From positions 16,123,805 to 16,187,804 of the forward strand of contig NC_081146.1 in assembly GCF_958295425.1 (NCBI RefSeq): DNA of 64,000 nt, read 5' to 3'. The notes beneath the pieces were generated by a model, which ran no database searches, was not told the DNA's origin, and was given only the letters and a program-made list of their open reading frames with translations. Of this stretch, positions 51,083 through 63,070 are shown piece after piece (position 1 is the first letter of the stretch; each line of letters begins with the position of its first letter). The stretch is from Solea solea. Taxonomy: Eukaryota > Chordata > Actinopteri > Pleuronectiformes > Soleidae. The position numbers were made by a program, and so were the translations under genes.

Positions 51083-52964
51083 AAGAAAGATGAGAAGATG
51101 AAGTTGTGAAATCCCCCCTTCCTACCCTGACAAGTCAAAACGAAACCTTAAACACCTCTCAATCTGTCAAGCTAGCCTCTAAAATAGAAACAGACCCGCT
51201 TTTTCATTACTCCGCAACCAAATTGATACCTTTGACAACATGTGGTATTAAATATGACAAGTTGCTTCAGACGTGGAAGTAAGCAGCCCGACCAGATGCC
51301 TCTCCATCTCGCAGACATTATCAGCTAAATTCCTACTGTCAGCTGTTCATCTGGATTAGATGGAAACAAATCCTCATATCCTCAAATGCTCAAAGCCTCC
51401 ATTTATCCACATGTTTTGTTATTGTAGCCTTTATTTATCCAAGGATAGCTGACTTAATGTTCTCAAGCAGTATTTTAATTATTACTCACAGGCACATGCT
51501 GTATGTTCTTGTCTGGGACCAGTGCAACCAGAGTTTTCCAGTTTTCCACTGAACTGCAGAGTTCCAGAGAGCAGCTGGAGGGTTTTGCTCAATGGCATTT
51601 CCGCTGTGAATGTTGAAGGATGAGAAAGTGCTGTCCATTCGCTCTGCCCACCAACATTTCATCTTGCGGGACTGACTTTAGTCATCCTCAAAACGTGGCC
51701 TTTTGGCAGCAACTGTGAAGGCACTTGGATTTAAAGCTCCATTGTGGACAGTCACCCCACGGAGAAGTCTGGGTAAACACTGCTGGTGTCTCCACATGAT
51801 GTATGTCCAGGTGATCCTGTAGCCCCACCACTCCACTACCTATCTGCATTAAGCATTTATTCCATTAAACAGCTGAATGTCCAGTTGTAAGCAGTGATAT
51901 CCACTGCTGAACTTTCTTGTGGCTGCTTCTCTGTGTGTTTTTAAGCCATATTTGAGCAGCAGTCTCTCACTTTACTACCACTGTGCTGCTGTTGTGCTTC
52001 TGCCTTGCCTCCGTCAGTCGTGGTTGTAAAACAAATCACCTCCTGTGCGCCGCAGAGCAATGTTGACGGGTGACAGGAGAACAAAAGACCACTATACAGA
52101 GAAACACATAGAGTGTTGCGTGGGCCTTATTTAGCATTTTGTCAACTCATTTGGCAATGGCTTGAACACATCGGACATTCATTTACTTTTAAAAGTTATG
52201 TACTACAGCTTTAATTGACCAGTCAGTCATCAAAATGTTTGTACTTCTACACAAACTGGCATTTGGTGACCTTAGTGTGTGTATGTGTCTCCTTCCCTAA
52301 CATTGGAACATTGCCATCGCATTGCAAAGTAAAAACAATACGAGCTCTGGCTGTTGACCATAACAGAAATTGCTGTGTTTTTTTTCTGAAGGCTGTCTAT
52401 TTAGAGTTTCCTAAGAAGGAAACTGTGATTAGTTGTTGTCATTATGTTGTCATTATGTCAGGCCTCTGCAGAGAATTGTGTGTACCCATTCTGGTTACAC
52501 TTTAATGCCCAAGGATCCACATTCCACGCATGTGTACACGATCCCACATTCTAATCCAAACCAGCACAGTGTACCACCTGGACCCTGTGCAGTAAATGTG
52601 TAGGTCTGCGCGGCCACAAAGTTTTGTGCCGCTCGTCCAGAGAATTGGCCGCGTTCTGTCGCAGACACGAGTGGATGAAAACATTAACGTCACATGGAGC
52701 GTAGTGGTGCCTCAACAGACTTGCGGATACGGAAACTATGAATTGGCCTTCAAGTGACACGCATTTATAAGTGCCCCATAACAGCCTTACAGTCTCACTC
52801 TCAAAGACTTTTTGTGTTCTTGGCTTTTGTAACCGAAAGCAACACAGCCAAGGACACATTCACATTCACACATGAGGATACAAAGTGTGAATGGAGGAGT
52901 AAGGTCTGTGTGTTACCTGATAGTGGTTAGCTCAGTGTTTCTTGGCAAGAGCAGCTCACTCTGC
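50385..52964 (+). other. intron downstream of the zinc-finger exon, first part
   Basis: No further zinc-finger exon was found after the donor at 50379. Contents are unique sequence plus the GT tract at 51045. Confidence 0.6.
51045..51079 (+). repeat. (GT)n microsatellite
   Basis: Seventeen GT units, about 670 bases downstream of the zinc-finger exon. Confidence 0.95.
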
Positions 52965-53110
52965 TCAGCCGCACGCACGCACACACGCACTTTTGTGCCT
53001 ATTTGGACACTGCATTGACTTCCATTCATTTTAAACGGAATCCCTAACCTTAACCAGAACCAGTTAATGCCTAACCCTAACCTTAACCTAATCACAATTA
53101 AATTCTTAGC

Positions 53111-53118
53111 CCTTAAAC
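53111..53118 (+). repeat. left target-site duplication of the hAT MITE
   Basis: CCTTAAAC abuts the left terminal CAGGGG. Its partner is CCTTAAAT at 53415-53422; the single difference is at the last base. Confidence 0.8.
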
Positions 53119-53414
53119 CAGGGGTGTCAATCTCATTTTAGTTCAGGGGCCACATACAGCACAATTTGATCTCAAGTGGGCCAGAGCATGCCTTTTCACC
53201 AGGACTCCAAATCGTTCCCTTTGTTTTACATTTAATGAAGTATATTTTTACAAAAGCAGTGGATCTACAAAGGGGCAAAACACACACAAAATATAGTATC
53301 TTCTCATTATAATTACATTCTAATCAAAACACGTTCACAAATTCATCCTGCAGGCCGGATTGGACCCTCTGGTGGGCCGGATCTGGCCCACGGGCCATAG
53401 GTTTGACACCCCTG
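53119..53414 (+). mobile_element. hAT-type MITE, complete, 296 bp
   Basis: The element begins CAGGGGTGTCAA and ends TTTGACACCCCTG, a near-perfect terminal inverted repeat. It is flanked by the 8-bp duplications CCTTAAAC (53111-53118) and CCTTAAAT (53415-53422), 7 of 8 identical. Eight-bp duplications and CAGNG-type ends are typical of the hAT superfamily. The interior (GGGGCCACATACAGCAC near the left end, GGCCCACGGGCC near the right) is non-coding, so it depended on a transposase supplied elsewhere. It sits inside a CCCTAA-rich repeat. Confidence 0.88.
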
Positions 53415-53422
53415 CCTTAAAT
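53415..53422 (+). repeat. right target-site duplication of the hAT MITE
   Basis: CCTTAAAT directly follows the right terminus CCCCTG and pairs with the left copy at 53111-53118. Confidence 0.8.
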
Positions 53423-54026
53423 AGTTCCTCAGAAATGAGGTTGAGCCATATTAGGACCAGGTCTTGTCCCCATGAAATGACTGGTCCTGACGAGGTCAGC
53501 GTTCATGCCAACAAATGCAAGTAAACACACACAGACACACATACTCATATAGTGTGTGAAGTCACTGCATGTTCAACATAAACTCGACACATGCACTGTT
53601 GAGTGCAGTAATGTTTCGTGCGCATGGACACAAATCACCATTCAAAAGATCATTTTCTACTCCATTGTTTTGTCACCTTCGTTTTTATTGCGCTCATTCA
53701 TGCACATTCAGACATGTACCTGCACAGACATTCACACACACACATGCACACGCTTACACACTCTCTTGCATGTGCACTCAGAGGGAGGATGGCCACAAGG
53801 TTTGTTCTATTTAAACCTGTAAAACACTGTGTCATCATTTTTCTGACAGTCCTGCAGACAGAATTTATCTCATCATTAATTAACCATCATATTTCCAACA
53901 CAGTGCAGCTTAATTAGCACAAGGTCAGTGGGGAGGGCTTATTAAGTGGAACAAATTTGGGCAAGTGTAAGAGGGGAGGCAGAGGACGGAGTGCGGAAGA
54001 AGAAGACATAGATGGAGAAAGAAGGT

Positions 54027-54052
54027 GAGAGAGAGAGAGAGAGAGAGAGAGA
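54027..54052 (+). repeat. (GA)n microsatellite
   Basis: Thirteen GA units at the start of a purine-rich stretch reaching about 54125. Confidence 0.93.
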
Positions 54053-56397
54053 TGGGATGACAAAAAGACAGGCAGGAAGACAAAATGCAAGAAAGAAATG
54101 GAAAAAGAGAGGAAGAGTGTGTGTGTGCGTGTGTGTATGAGAGGTTTGGTCAGATGTGACAGTGCTGGCCAAGTGATTGATAATTGCACTGGTTTTGAAA
54201 GCCCAGAACTGGAGACTTGGATGGAAGCTGAGGGAAAAGGAGAGAAAGGAAAAGTGTGTGTGTGTGTGTGGGGAGGGTACCTGAACCAGCAACTGGGGAA
54301 CGGTGGGGGTGGGTTGAGAGGCGATGGGGGCTGCTGAGGGGAGCCAATTGCAAACATATGCTGGCTGGCAGGCGGTGGAGAGATGGATTGCAGTGGGACA
54401 GTGTCAGAGAGGCAGTTTCATCACCATCTCTACGGCCCTGTTCACCTGATATTTTTAGAACGCTGGGGAGATCTGTTAGTCAAAGGAAGAGAGGAGGAGG
54501 AGCAAGAGGAGAAAGAAACCTGACTACCCATAGGTAACACCAGGCTCCATTTATCCTAATCCATCTGGGGCCTCAAATGCCAAGTCATTTTGTGTGGGTA
54601 CCCCTGAGGAGGGTAAAATCCCACCCATGGGGGCTTCAAAAGGGTTGCTAATTTTTGATACTACTATTCTGTTTCAGATGATTGGCTTAAACTTGGAGAA
54701 ATCTGTGCCAATTTCATCTTTTCAAAGTATTGCATTTGGGTGATCTATTCCTATTGTTGAAGTATGAAACCTGAAGGTAAATAAAAAAAACAATCTGTGA
54801 CACATGAAGTCAAACGCAACACTCTCCTCTGGTCATAGACCAGGACATTTTCTTATGTCATATGTAGCTACTCGTAGCATGTTCTTAATTGTTTAAGGAA
54901 ACCCACAAAAACACAAGCAGACCATCTTAAAGCAAATAACGTGCGTACGATGACTTACATATGAAGACTATGTTTTGTCCATAGCTGTTCAATCACAATA
55001 TCTCACGTTAATCTTTGCCCACTAATAGGCGTTGTCGTGGAGTGTCATGGTCTACACTGGTCAGATCTGACTTTAAATAAAAGGCTAATATTAGCATTGA
55101 TATATCGTTGCAAGCCCAGCGAGGATGAGGAGGAAGAAGGTTTGGAGGGGAGGATGTGTGACAGACTCCGACTATTTGACAGGTTCTGGGTGGGAGAGAG
55201 AGAGAGAGAGAAGGAGAGAGAAGGCGGAACTGTAAAGTGACACAACTGGGTCTTCGTCTCAGTCACACCACTACTCCTCACTGCAGGCACTGAGCAGCTT
55301 TTTTTCCTTCCTTTTGTCTGCTCGCATGTGTGCGCTTTGTTGTCGATGTTTACTTATGGAGACCACGTGTCCTCACAAGTTTGAACTGTGAACTTAGTTG
55401 AATGACTTATTGTGATAGAAATGTTTTTTTTTAGATGAAAACATTTAGGATGAGCTCTGATAACAGAAAGTTGTGAGATTTGTTATCACTCACTTGTAAC
55501 AACATGGCACTGAATCATCCATATTATAGTCCTTTTACTGGCTGCAGGGTCTGGGGCCCGCCCAGTTGGAGAACTGATAGTAAAGCCACGTGTAAAAACT
55601 ACTCGCAGTCGTTTGATTTTGTTGATGCTGAGTGATTGTTGCACATCCGGACTGCTCATTCTCAAGAGAACAATGGCAGTTATCCTGATTATAAAACAAA
55701 GCGAGCATACAGCCGTCACTGCTGCAAGTGTGGCATTAACTAGTACAGCATGTGCCCCCGAGGAAAAAGACGTGGAATAAATTGTCCATCGCCCCTTTCG
55801 AGTCACAATTCAAACACTTGCCTGTGTGACTGCTTCTTCTCAAAAATTATTGCTGTAAGAATGTCCATGTCAAGGTGATAAGAAACGTATTCTCTCTTCC
55901 CACTCTGTTATCTAAAAATACTTCACATATTTCACCAGTATCATTTTTTTTATATTACCACTACTTTTGTTTTTGGCATAGTTCGTTATTATAACCTTGG
56001 CTTGCGTCTCTGTGTGTGATATACTGATGCATAAAGTCTGCAGTCACAACAAGGGAGTGGCTTGGGCGCATGATTGACAGCAGCAACCTTGCCTCAATTG
56101 CTTGTAATTAGTTCTTTAAAAACAGGGCGCCATAAGACAACTGACCTGTCTCACATACCTGTTTTCATAGGTAATTGTTAAAACGCCTGCTATTTTCACG
56201 CTTGTAATAATAAACTCCCTGAACTAATACACTCATCACTCCTGAAACAGGAGTGCTGACAACCCAGAAGAAAGATATATTTGTTTAAGTAGTGGGGAGG
56301 GGGCACGATACAAGCAGCTGTAGAGAATATCTTCAGTGTTTTAGAGATGTCTAATTGCTAAAGTCTGCACACAGTTTTTTAGTTGCTGTGCTTTTTT

Positions 56398-56404
<7 letters not shown>

Positions 56405-56434
<30 letters not shown>
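56405..56434 (+). repeat. (CT)n microsatellite
   Basis: About fifteen CT units after a T-run. Confidence 0.95.
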
Positions 56435-56436
<2 letters not shown>

Positions 56437-56879
56437 AACATTACTGTATGTCTGGGCCAAGTAAGCGGGCGCTAAAATCCCCCGAAGAAAACAGAAAACC
56501 AGGTGAAAAGGCATGAGCACACATCCAGAAATAGCGAGCATGATGCATGCAGCGCAGGTGTGATGACTCACAAAATGAAGACAAGGATATTCAGAGCATT
56601 ACTTATTACATGACTGCAGTGAGAAGAGTCCAGATTATCATTGGGATTGAGAAGAAGATGCTCACTTTAGATTTAAACACGTCATGTATGTCTGTGCTTT
56701 CTATCTTAGTCTATCTTTAAATTGGCAAATGTATTCCTTTATTTAGTCACACTTTTAATTCACAGGAAAATAAATATACGACATATGACAATAATAATAT
56801 CTCATCATAAGCTGCCTGTCACGCTCACAAAATGCACCCTGTTCCTTTTTGTATGTTCACAAAACAGAATTGATTTATA

Positions 56880-57130
56880 CCTTGCTGCAGTTGTTCATGG
56901 TACCAGGGGCCGAGCTCAGCTGAGTGGGCATCTGGCTCTGCAGCGCCAGGCTCTGGGCTCGCAGCCGCATCCCAGCATGCCGTGCAGTGCGGCCATATTG
57001 CCCCGGCACTGTGGAATGGAATCATCCATGCTGGACAGGGGGAGCAGGGGCGGAAGCGCCCTGCCTGTAGCCAGCATGGTGGCAATATGGAGGACAAGGA
57101 GCAGGCAGGGGTCAAGTCACACAAAAACCA
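56880..57130. other. GC-rich patch with inverted CCATATTGCC
   Basis: GC-rich unique sequence (CAGCGCCAGGCTCTGGGCTC, GCAGCCGCATCCCAGCATGC) in an AT-rich neighbourhood. CCATATTGCC (56993-57002) and GGCAATATGG (57081-57090) are exact inverted copies; GCCATATTG resembles a YY1 site. Open frames of 141 (+) and 130 (-) codons overlap it. Both are in compositionally biased DNA and show no recognisable domain or splice context. Confidence 0.35.
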
Positions 57131-57689
57131 TGAGCCAGTGTGTGTGAGAGTGAGAAAAAGGCAAAAAAAAAGGAGAGTTAGCAGCAAGATAGGGAGATAA
57201 AGAGTAGATAAAGACAACCCCTAATTCATTAGAATAAATCCTTTCCCTTAATTATTGATAATGAATCTACTCTTTAATCTTTCGTTTTTCTGCTCTCCCT
57301 TATCTGCCTGTGTCAGCACTTTGTCTCTTGCTTGATGTTGGGTGGTAAAGTCTCGTTTTGAAGCCACCCAAGGGCAACAGTCTTGAAATCAAACTCGCTG
57401 CACCAACATAAGAGAAACTGTGTGATCACATAATAACCACTGACCAACATTCATCAGTGATCAGTGCTGTGCTGTAGTCTTTGTGCATCGTCAGCACGCT
57501 GACTTAACGCTTTATTTGGATTCGTGGAGCTCAATTTCCCAGAGGTCTGTGCAGCACACGCAGGCCTTGTGTGGTACTGTGTGGTGCTGGCGAGGCCTAA
57601 GCGACCCCTAGCTCACCTTTGTGTTTGCTGGCTGCTTGTTTGAAAAGGAGCCAGCGGACATCGCCTCACTGTTTACCCTGTTCAATATT

Positions 57690-57900
57690 TCATGGAGAAC
57701 GAACACTCGCAGAATGAGGGATCGCGTTAATATTGCTGTTAAAATTAAGCGATAATTAAAATTTGTTAGTTTAAAAGCCATCGCAGTCTATAAAAGTTTG
57801 ATTACTGGAAAATTAGGTGCATTAAGTTTTTATGGGTTGGCCTGTGCTATCGCTTGGGAACAATTTTTATGCACTTGTCATGAGCATATGGTGCAGAATT
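57690..57900. promoter_or_regulatory. possible conserved element, AT-rich unique block
   Basis: GTTAATATTGCTGTTAAAAT, GCGATAATTAAAATTTG, AAAATTAGGTGCATTAAG and GGGAACAATTTTTATGCAC occur with no simple repeats until the GT tract at 57902. The long AT words separated by GC islands resemble known vertebrate conserved non-coding elements. GAACAATTTTT contains a SOX-type ACAAT core. Confidence 0.36.
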
Positions 57901-57901
57901 C

Positions 57902-57909
57902 TGTGTGTG

Positions 57910-57954
<45 letters not shown>

Positions 57955-57955
57955 G
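57902..57955 (+). repeat. (TG)n microsatellite, long, interrupted
   Basis: About 26 TG units with two TGCG interruptions, then GAGAGAG. Alternating purine-pyrimidine throughout. Confidence 0.95.
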
Positions 57956-59574
57956 AGAGAGGGGTGCATGTTGGTTCTCTGAAAAGCTGACACACTTAAA
58001 TGCTAAAATCTTCACCCTATGTGGTCATGCTCATCACTAGTTAAATCACAGGACAACCATTTTTTTGGGGGAGCCACAACTCTGACAAAATGCCAATTAT
58101 AAATCTGGGTCTGTGTCTTTGGCCAGTGATGTCACATCAGCTCTACTGTTCAGGCTGTGCATTGTTGGTGGTCACTTTATCTTCTAGCTCCTTGTTGCCG
58201 GGTGCAGCAAGGTCCCATCGGCTCCTATTACTAATAGTAATGTTAGTTAGCCGCTGACAGCTTCTCTCAGAGTTGGAAACCGCTCATCATGTCACAGGAA
58301 CTTGACCTTGAATTATGGAATAAATCTGCAGCAGTAGTTTGTCTCCCAACAGCATCTACCTCATCTCAGGAGTGCAGCTCCAACAGTCCCTCCAGCTTTT
58401 GAAGTTTTTCTTTCCCAAGAATGATGTCACCCACCACTGAAGCCCAAGTGACATTACTCAACCAGACAAGAACGGGGAATGTGCACAGTTCACCTTCATA
58501 TTAATTCACATCCTGTGGCACAAAACCAGGCAGTTATACAGTGACACAATTGTGCGGCTAACTGTTGACAGTGGTTGGACATTATGCACAGTGGGACTGT
58601 GGAAAAACTGGGCTGTAGCCAGCCTGTTTTTCTTCTCTATTGAAACATCACACTGTCATGGCAGAAATGGATGTTGCCAGGCATCACTAATGAACCAATT
58701 AATCAATGAATTAGCTGAGCAGCGATTAAATTAATGCGAGCTGGACTGGCAAGCGGCAGTCGTGGATATATCCCAGGGAAGGTGATTAACACACACACAG
58801 AACAGGCTGCAATCAACAAGGCTGCTATTAAGCTGGACAACTTCCTGAACTTTTCTCTTTTCCGGCTAAATATAGCAACACTTAATTCATTTTATTTGTA
58901 TTTGGACTGAAGAAATATTAACACATCATCCCGTGCAGCTGCACAGCGCTGTGGAGCTTCATTTTCAAGAGATTGCCATTTGTATTTTACTTACATTATC
59001 ATATTTTTTTACATATCACTGTCAGTCTGTAAATGTCTTCGGTAAATGATAGTACCTTCCTCTAAAGTAGCCTTTTTGGGGACTGATGTTAAATCATCAC
59101 AGCATGTATGTTTACTTAAATACATATATCTTTTTATTTCACAGATTAATATTGTAATAATATAATACTCGCGTACTCACCTTATTTAATATAAATGCAG
59201 TGGCAAAATACCCACTTATTTTAATTAGAATAACACATTCTAATTCTGAAACAATTTTTTTTTTTATTGAAATATGATTATTGTTTATTCATCAATAGGT
59301 AATATGTGAACGAAAAAAAAAAAGGATTTTTATAATTAATACTCAATCATAACTTTAAGTGGTAATTACTGGCCAAATATATGACTGAAAATAAACCAGT
59401 TCTTATTTTACTGGCGACCACCTCGTGTTCCTTGAAAGAAACCAGCTGGTAACCTCCACTCACTGATAGGATCCACTTCCTTCCATGGCTTATTACATTA
59501 ATTGCACAGCAAAAAATGTGACCTGTAGCTTACATGTTTTTGTTTTTTTTGCATCCTCTGTGTTTTGATGTGCC

Positions 59575-59605
59575 CGTGTGTGTATGTGTGTGTGTGTGTG
59601 TGTGT
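59575..59605 (+). repeat. (GT)n microsatellite, interrupted
   Basis: GT units with one GTAT interruption. Confidence 0.9.
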
Positions 59606-60217
59606 TGTTTCTCGTGTAGGACAAAACACATGGGATCCGTGCCGTGGACAGTTTTGACAATGCAGACACAAGGCAGAAAGTGAGAAGGAATGCAGCTGTA
59701 ATTTTAGCTGATATTTGCCCATCTGTCATCTCTTTATGAACAGTGCAGATGGTTCAACAGCACATCAATAAATCAAGGACACCAAACTGATTAATCAAAA
59801 ATAATACATGTCCCTTAATGAACCCATGGGACCACATTTTATGAAATGGGGGGGGGCTGCGAAGTGCAGCGTCAGGTCTAACTGATTTCTGGGCCACTTT
59901 GTGTGGACATGTGTGTGTTTAGCGTTCCAACAATGCAGAACTCATTATACGCTGCTTGATGTGGGCCTTTGGTCCGGCATCCCTTAACATCCACAGTCTC
60001 CATGCAGCACCCCCACGCTCGGCAGGACGAGATGTTATAGCTCGGGCGGTGGTTGTTGGGTGTTGGAGGGGCTCCCTTGATTATGTGACATCCTCCGGAA
60101 GACTGCTGGAGTTGTTTCCTCCATTACTTGGGGGGTGGGGGGTGGTTTTCACTATTGAGACTGTCACTCTCAATTTGGGCTAATGGTAAGCATGCACAAG
60201 GCCTCCTGGATACGACC

Positions 60218-60238
60218 CCCCCCCCCCCCCCCCCCCCA
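60218..60238 (+). repeat. poly(C) tract
   Basis: About 20 consecutive C; a G-rich run lies about 90 bases upstream at 60129-60144. Confidence 0.9.
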
Positions 60239-60420
60239 CCTGCTCCAGCCCCTCACACACTCCCATGCCACCCCAACCTCCCCTCCTACTGCTGCGGATC
60301 GCTGTGGTGACAGTTTGATTAGATCATCAATCGTGGCCGTTAACAGCGGTTTTCCTGAGCACCTGGACCGGCAGGTCACAGCTGGCTCTGAGCTACTGCT
60401 GTCCCCCTGACCCAGAGTTT

Positions 60421-60424
<4 letters not shown>

Positions 60425-60466
<42 letters not shown>
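60425..60466 (+). repeat. (TG)n microsatellite, long
   Basis: About 21 TG units. Confidence 0.95.
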
Positions 60467-60469
<3 letters not shown>

Positions 60470-61377
60470 CGGTCCATGCTGCGATTGCACACGGAACACA
60501 ATTTCTTCCCCAGCAACTCTCACTGAATTTGTGGTCTTTCAAGTGCATGTATGTGCACGCGCGCATCACATAGTCCCATGTGTAAGTCCATATATGTGGA
60601 AAACGTGTGCTTGTGTCTTCACTTATTCATGTGTGTGTGTGCAGCGCACCATTTTATTTGAGCTTTTGTCAGAGTGTGTGTGTGATTTAGAAATGACCCC
60701 AGCACTGTGCAGCGCTTCATTTGAATGTCCACTGCTGTTACACTTCAGATGAGAAATGCATTTCTTCAGGGGGCCTTTAGACCCACCTTGTTATTTTCTA
60801 ATATTCTTTTTTTTTTGTTGACCTGAGAGATCAGGGATCCAAGAAAGGCTTTAATTCTTTACACCAGTTGTGAGATTTGATATTCTATTGAACGTCAGGT
60901 GATGACAGGTGAACATTTAAAGTGTAACACATGCTGAGACACTGTTTGAGGAATGGAGACATACTGTAGATACTTTCTGTATCTGTGTGTTTCCCTTCCA
61001 GATACATGCACTTTCCAGAGTGTATAGTTCTCTGTGTGTGCAGATACACCGATATCAGTGTGTAGCAGTTATGGCTATTCATCTGTAACCCCACACGCAC
61101 ACTCACTTTACCATAGCTACAACACAACGCACCTCACAAACACACATACATAAATTCACCTGCTTCCCCGCGTTGTCTTCAGTAGCTGTATCAGGTTCCT
61201 CATCGTTCTGTTAAACCTGTTAAATTTATGGGCTAACAATAATGGGACAAAGTGTGTGTCTCGTTGCGATTCCTCAGGTATTCCATGATTAAATAAACGT
61301 CCCCAGTCTTTTCATAAAGCTTGTTTATGGCAGCGTGGCACCATATGCTACTGCTTCCACCCCACGCACCCATCTCT

Positions 61378-61460
61378 ACTCTCCCTCTCTCACTCTCTCT
61401 CTCTCTCCCTCTCTCTGTTTAATTCCAACTCTTTCTCTTTGTGTCTCTCTTTGTGTCTCT
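61378..61460 (+). repeat. CT-rich tract
   Basis: Interrupted CT and CTTTGTGT units over about 80 bases. Confidence 0.8.
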
Positions 61461-62101
61461 CTGTTTCTCTCCGTGCCTCCACCAGATGCAGCCGAGCCAT
61501 TATTCTGTGGCTGAGTCGTGGTGGAGAAGCTAAAGTTGTGAATTAACATGTAAAACCCATTACACTGTGATGATGAAATCCATCTGCACCATTCATTGGA
61601 GCTACTTAGTAAATTGTCTGCGCTGTAATGGCACAACAGTAACAATATGATTCTGTTTTATCAACTCTAGGGTCTGTTCACGTCTCCTCCTCTATGCTGA
61701 TGCTCCGATGTGACTTATTTGTTGGATCGTTTTGATTTCTCAGCTTTCTACAGCGCTGGTCAGAGCAGAGTCGATGCAGTCATAAACTCCGTTTAAGTGC
61801 CACATATTTAATATTATTTAAAACTTTATTGATTCTTGTGGCAACACCCTGTAATAATTATACGTCTCCATAATACAGTTAATTTATAACATAAAATAAA
61901 AAACAAATATGCAAAACACTGTAAAGTGAGTGTTTTAAAAGCAAATGCAGTAAAATAAATGATATAATATGGACATAAAGTCATAATCAAAACGATTCTG
62001 TCATTTCAGAGGAGCCTGTGACAATTTTGACTACACAAACTCGAGTCAAACAAGATTTAGGACGAGTCATTGTTTCGCGCGAGTGTGTCTGTGTGTGCGC
62101 A

Positions 62102-62126
62102 TGTGTGTGTGTGTGTGTGTGTGTGT
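62102..62126 (+). repeat. (TG)n microsatellite
   Basis: Twelve TG units. Confidence 0.93.
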
Positions 62127-62469
62127 CATGGCATTCAAAATAAAATCAGAGTCTCTACAAAGCAAAAATCAGAAAAGCAATTAACTTCTTCAGCCAGGAC
62201 ATGGCAGTAAACACACGATTGTTCTCTGTATTGTCTCGTCCGCCTCTTTCGTGGAAGAAGACCAGACGCACGAAGAAGACCGCCTTTGTACACTACGGAC
62301 TTTTGTTGTGATTATTAATGGCCGTTTCACTTTAACCTCGCCACGCTAATATACCCGACAATGGTCCCAATCACCTGCGTGATGAGGACGACAGAGGCGC
62401 CCACCCCCCCACCCCCCGTCCAGCCAATGCTGTAGCAGCTTCCCCACTGTCCCCTCCCACCCAAAGACC

Positions 62470-62640
62470 AAGATTAATGAAACCTCTGCCGTTTTTAATT
62501 AGCATGGTTGCAGTCATCAATTACGTCTGCCCCACCCCAAATACAAATATTGTTATATTTGCAGGAAAAATTCTTGATTTATTTCATTGTGGTGGCCGAA
62601 CGAGTGAGATGAATGGCCTCCCATCATGGTCATTTGCAGG
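62470..62640. promoter_or_regulatory. possible conserved element next to the G-rich patch
   Basis: AGATTAATGAAACC, TTTTTAATTAGCATGG and CATCAATTACGTC lie within 65 bases (62471-62527), followed by ACAAATATTGTTATATTTG. It is unique sequence with homeodomain cores; regulatory function is inferred. Confidence 0.3.
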
Positions 62641-62819
62641 AATGAGGAGGAGGAGAAGAGAAAGGAGAGTAGGGTGGCGTTGGTGGGGGGTTGGGGTGGC
62701 GGTGTCGCACATACAGCACAGTCGAGGATCTGGACAGGGCCAGGAAGGGGAAAGTCAGGTCTTCAGGGAAAGAGCAGTCTGGGTCTCGGCGTTTCCCTGC
62801 TCTGGGATCTGACTGCAAC

Positions 62820-63070
62820 CATTCAAGAACTTAATTAGACTTTCCTTAAAACTTGGAGCTGCATGATAGCAGGCTTTTAAGCTGACAGGAGTTAGCAGGT
62901 CGACGTATGTCTTCGATGTCATCAGTGGTTCCTGTGTCACGAAATATTCGTACAACATTTGCATCAAATGACTCATTTGTGGTCTTTGCTTATGCAAACT
63001 GTCAAGTTTGTCAAGTTGGACCGTGGTATTTCTCTCCTCTGAACAATCCTTTAAAAAGCTCATATTACAT
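62820..63070. promoter_or_regulatory. possible conserved element with octamers
   Basis: ATTTGCAT at 62957-62964 and ATGCAAAC at 62992-62999 are inversely oriented POU-type sites 27 bases apart. The block is free of simple repeats and lies under a 163-codon minus-strand frame. That frame may be open by chance in slowly evolving sequence. Confidence 0.3.

Larger units (their letters stand above)
52965..53540 (+). repeat. CCCTAA-rich interspersed repeat, copy C, interrupted by the hAT MITE
   Basis: A CA-rich left edge leads into TTGACTTCCATTCATTTTAA, then a run of CCTAACCTTAACC-like units at about 53042-53092. The MITE interrupts it at 53119-53414. Beyond it are AGTTCCTCAGAAATGAGG, ACCAGGTCTTGTCCCCATGA and GACTGGTCCTGACGAGGTCA, then a CA tract near 53525. 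The layout matches copies A and B (CCCTAA block, GGTCC motifs, CA ends), but the flanking sequence differs, so it belongs to a sister subfamily. Boundaries are approximate. Confidence 0.62.

Noticed and set aside
53914..54357. 147-codon minus-strand frame rich in Ser/Leu/His
   Set aside because: Translation of GA/GT microsatellites; a second overlapping frame is equally open.
56722..57147. 141-codon plus-strand frame in the GC-rich patch
   Set aside because: Begins in AT-rich DNA, has no recognisable domain, and a 130-codon frame is open on the other strand.
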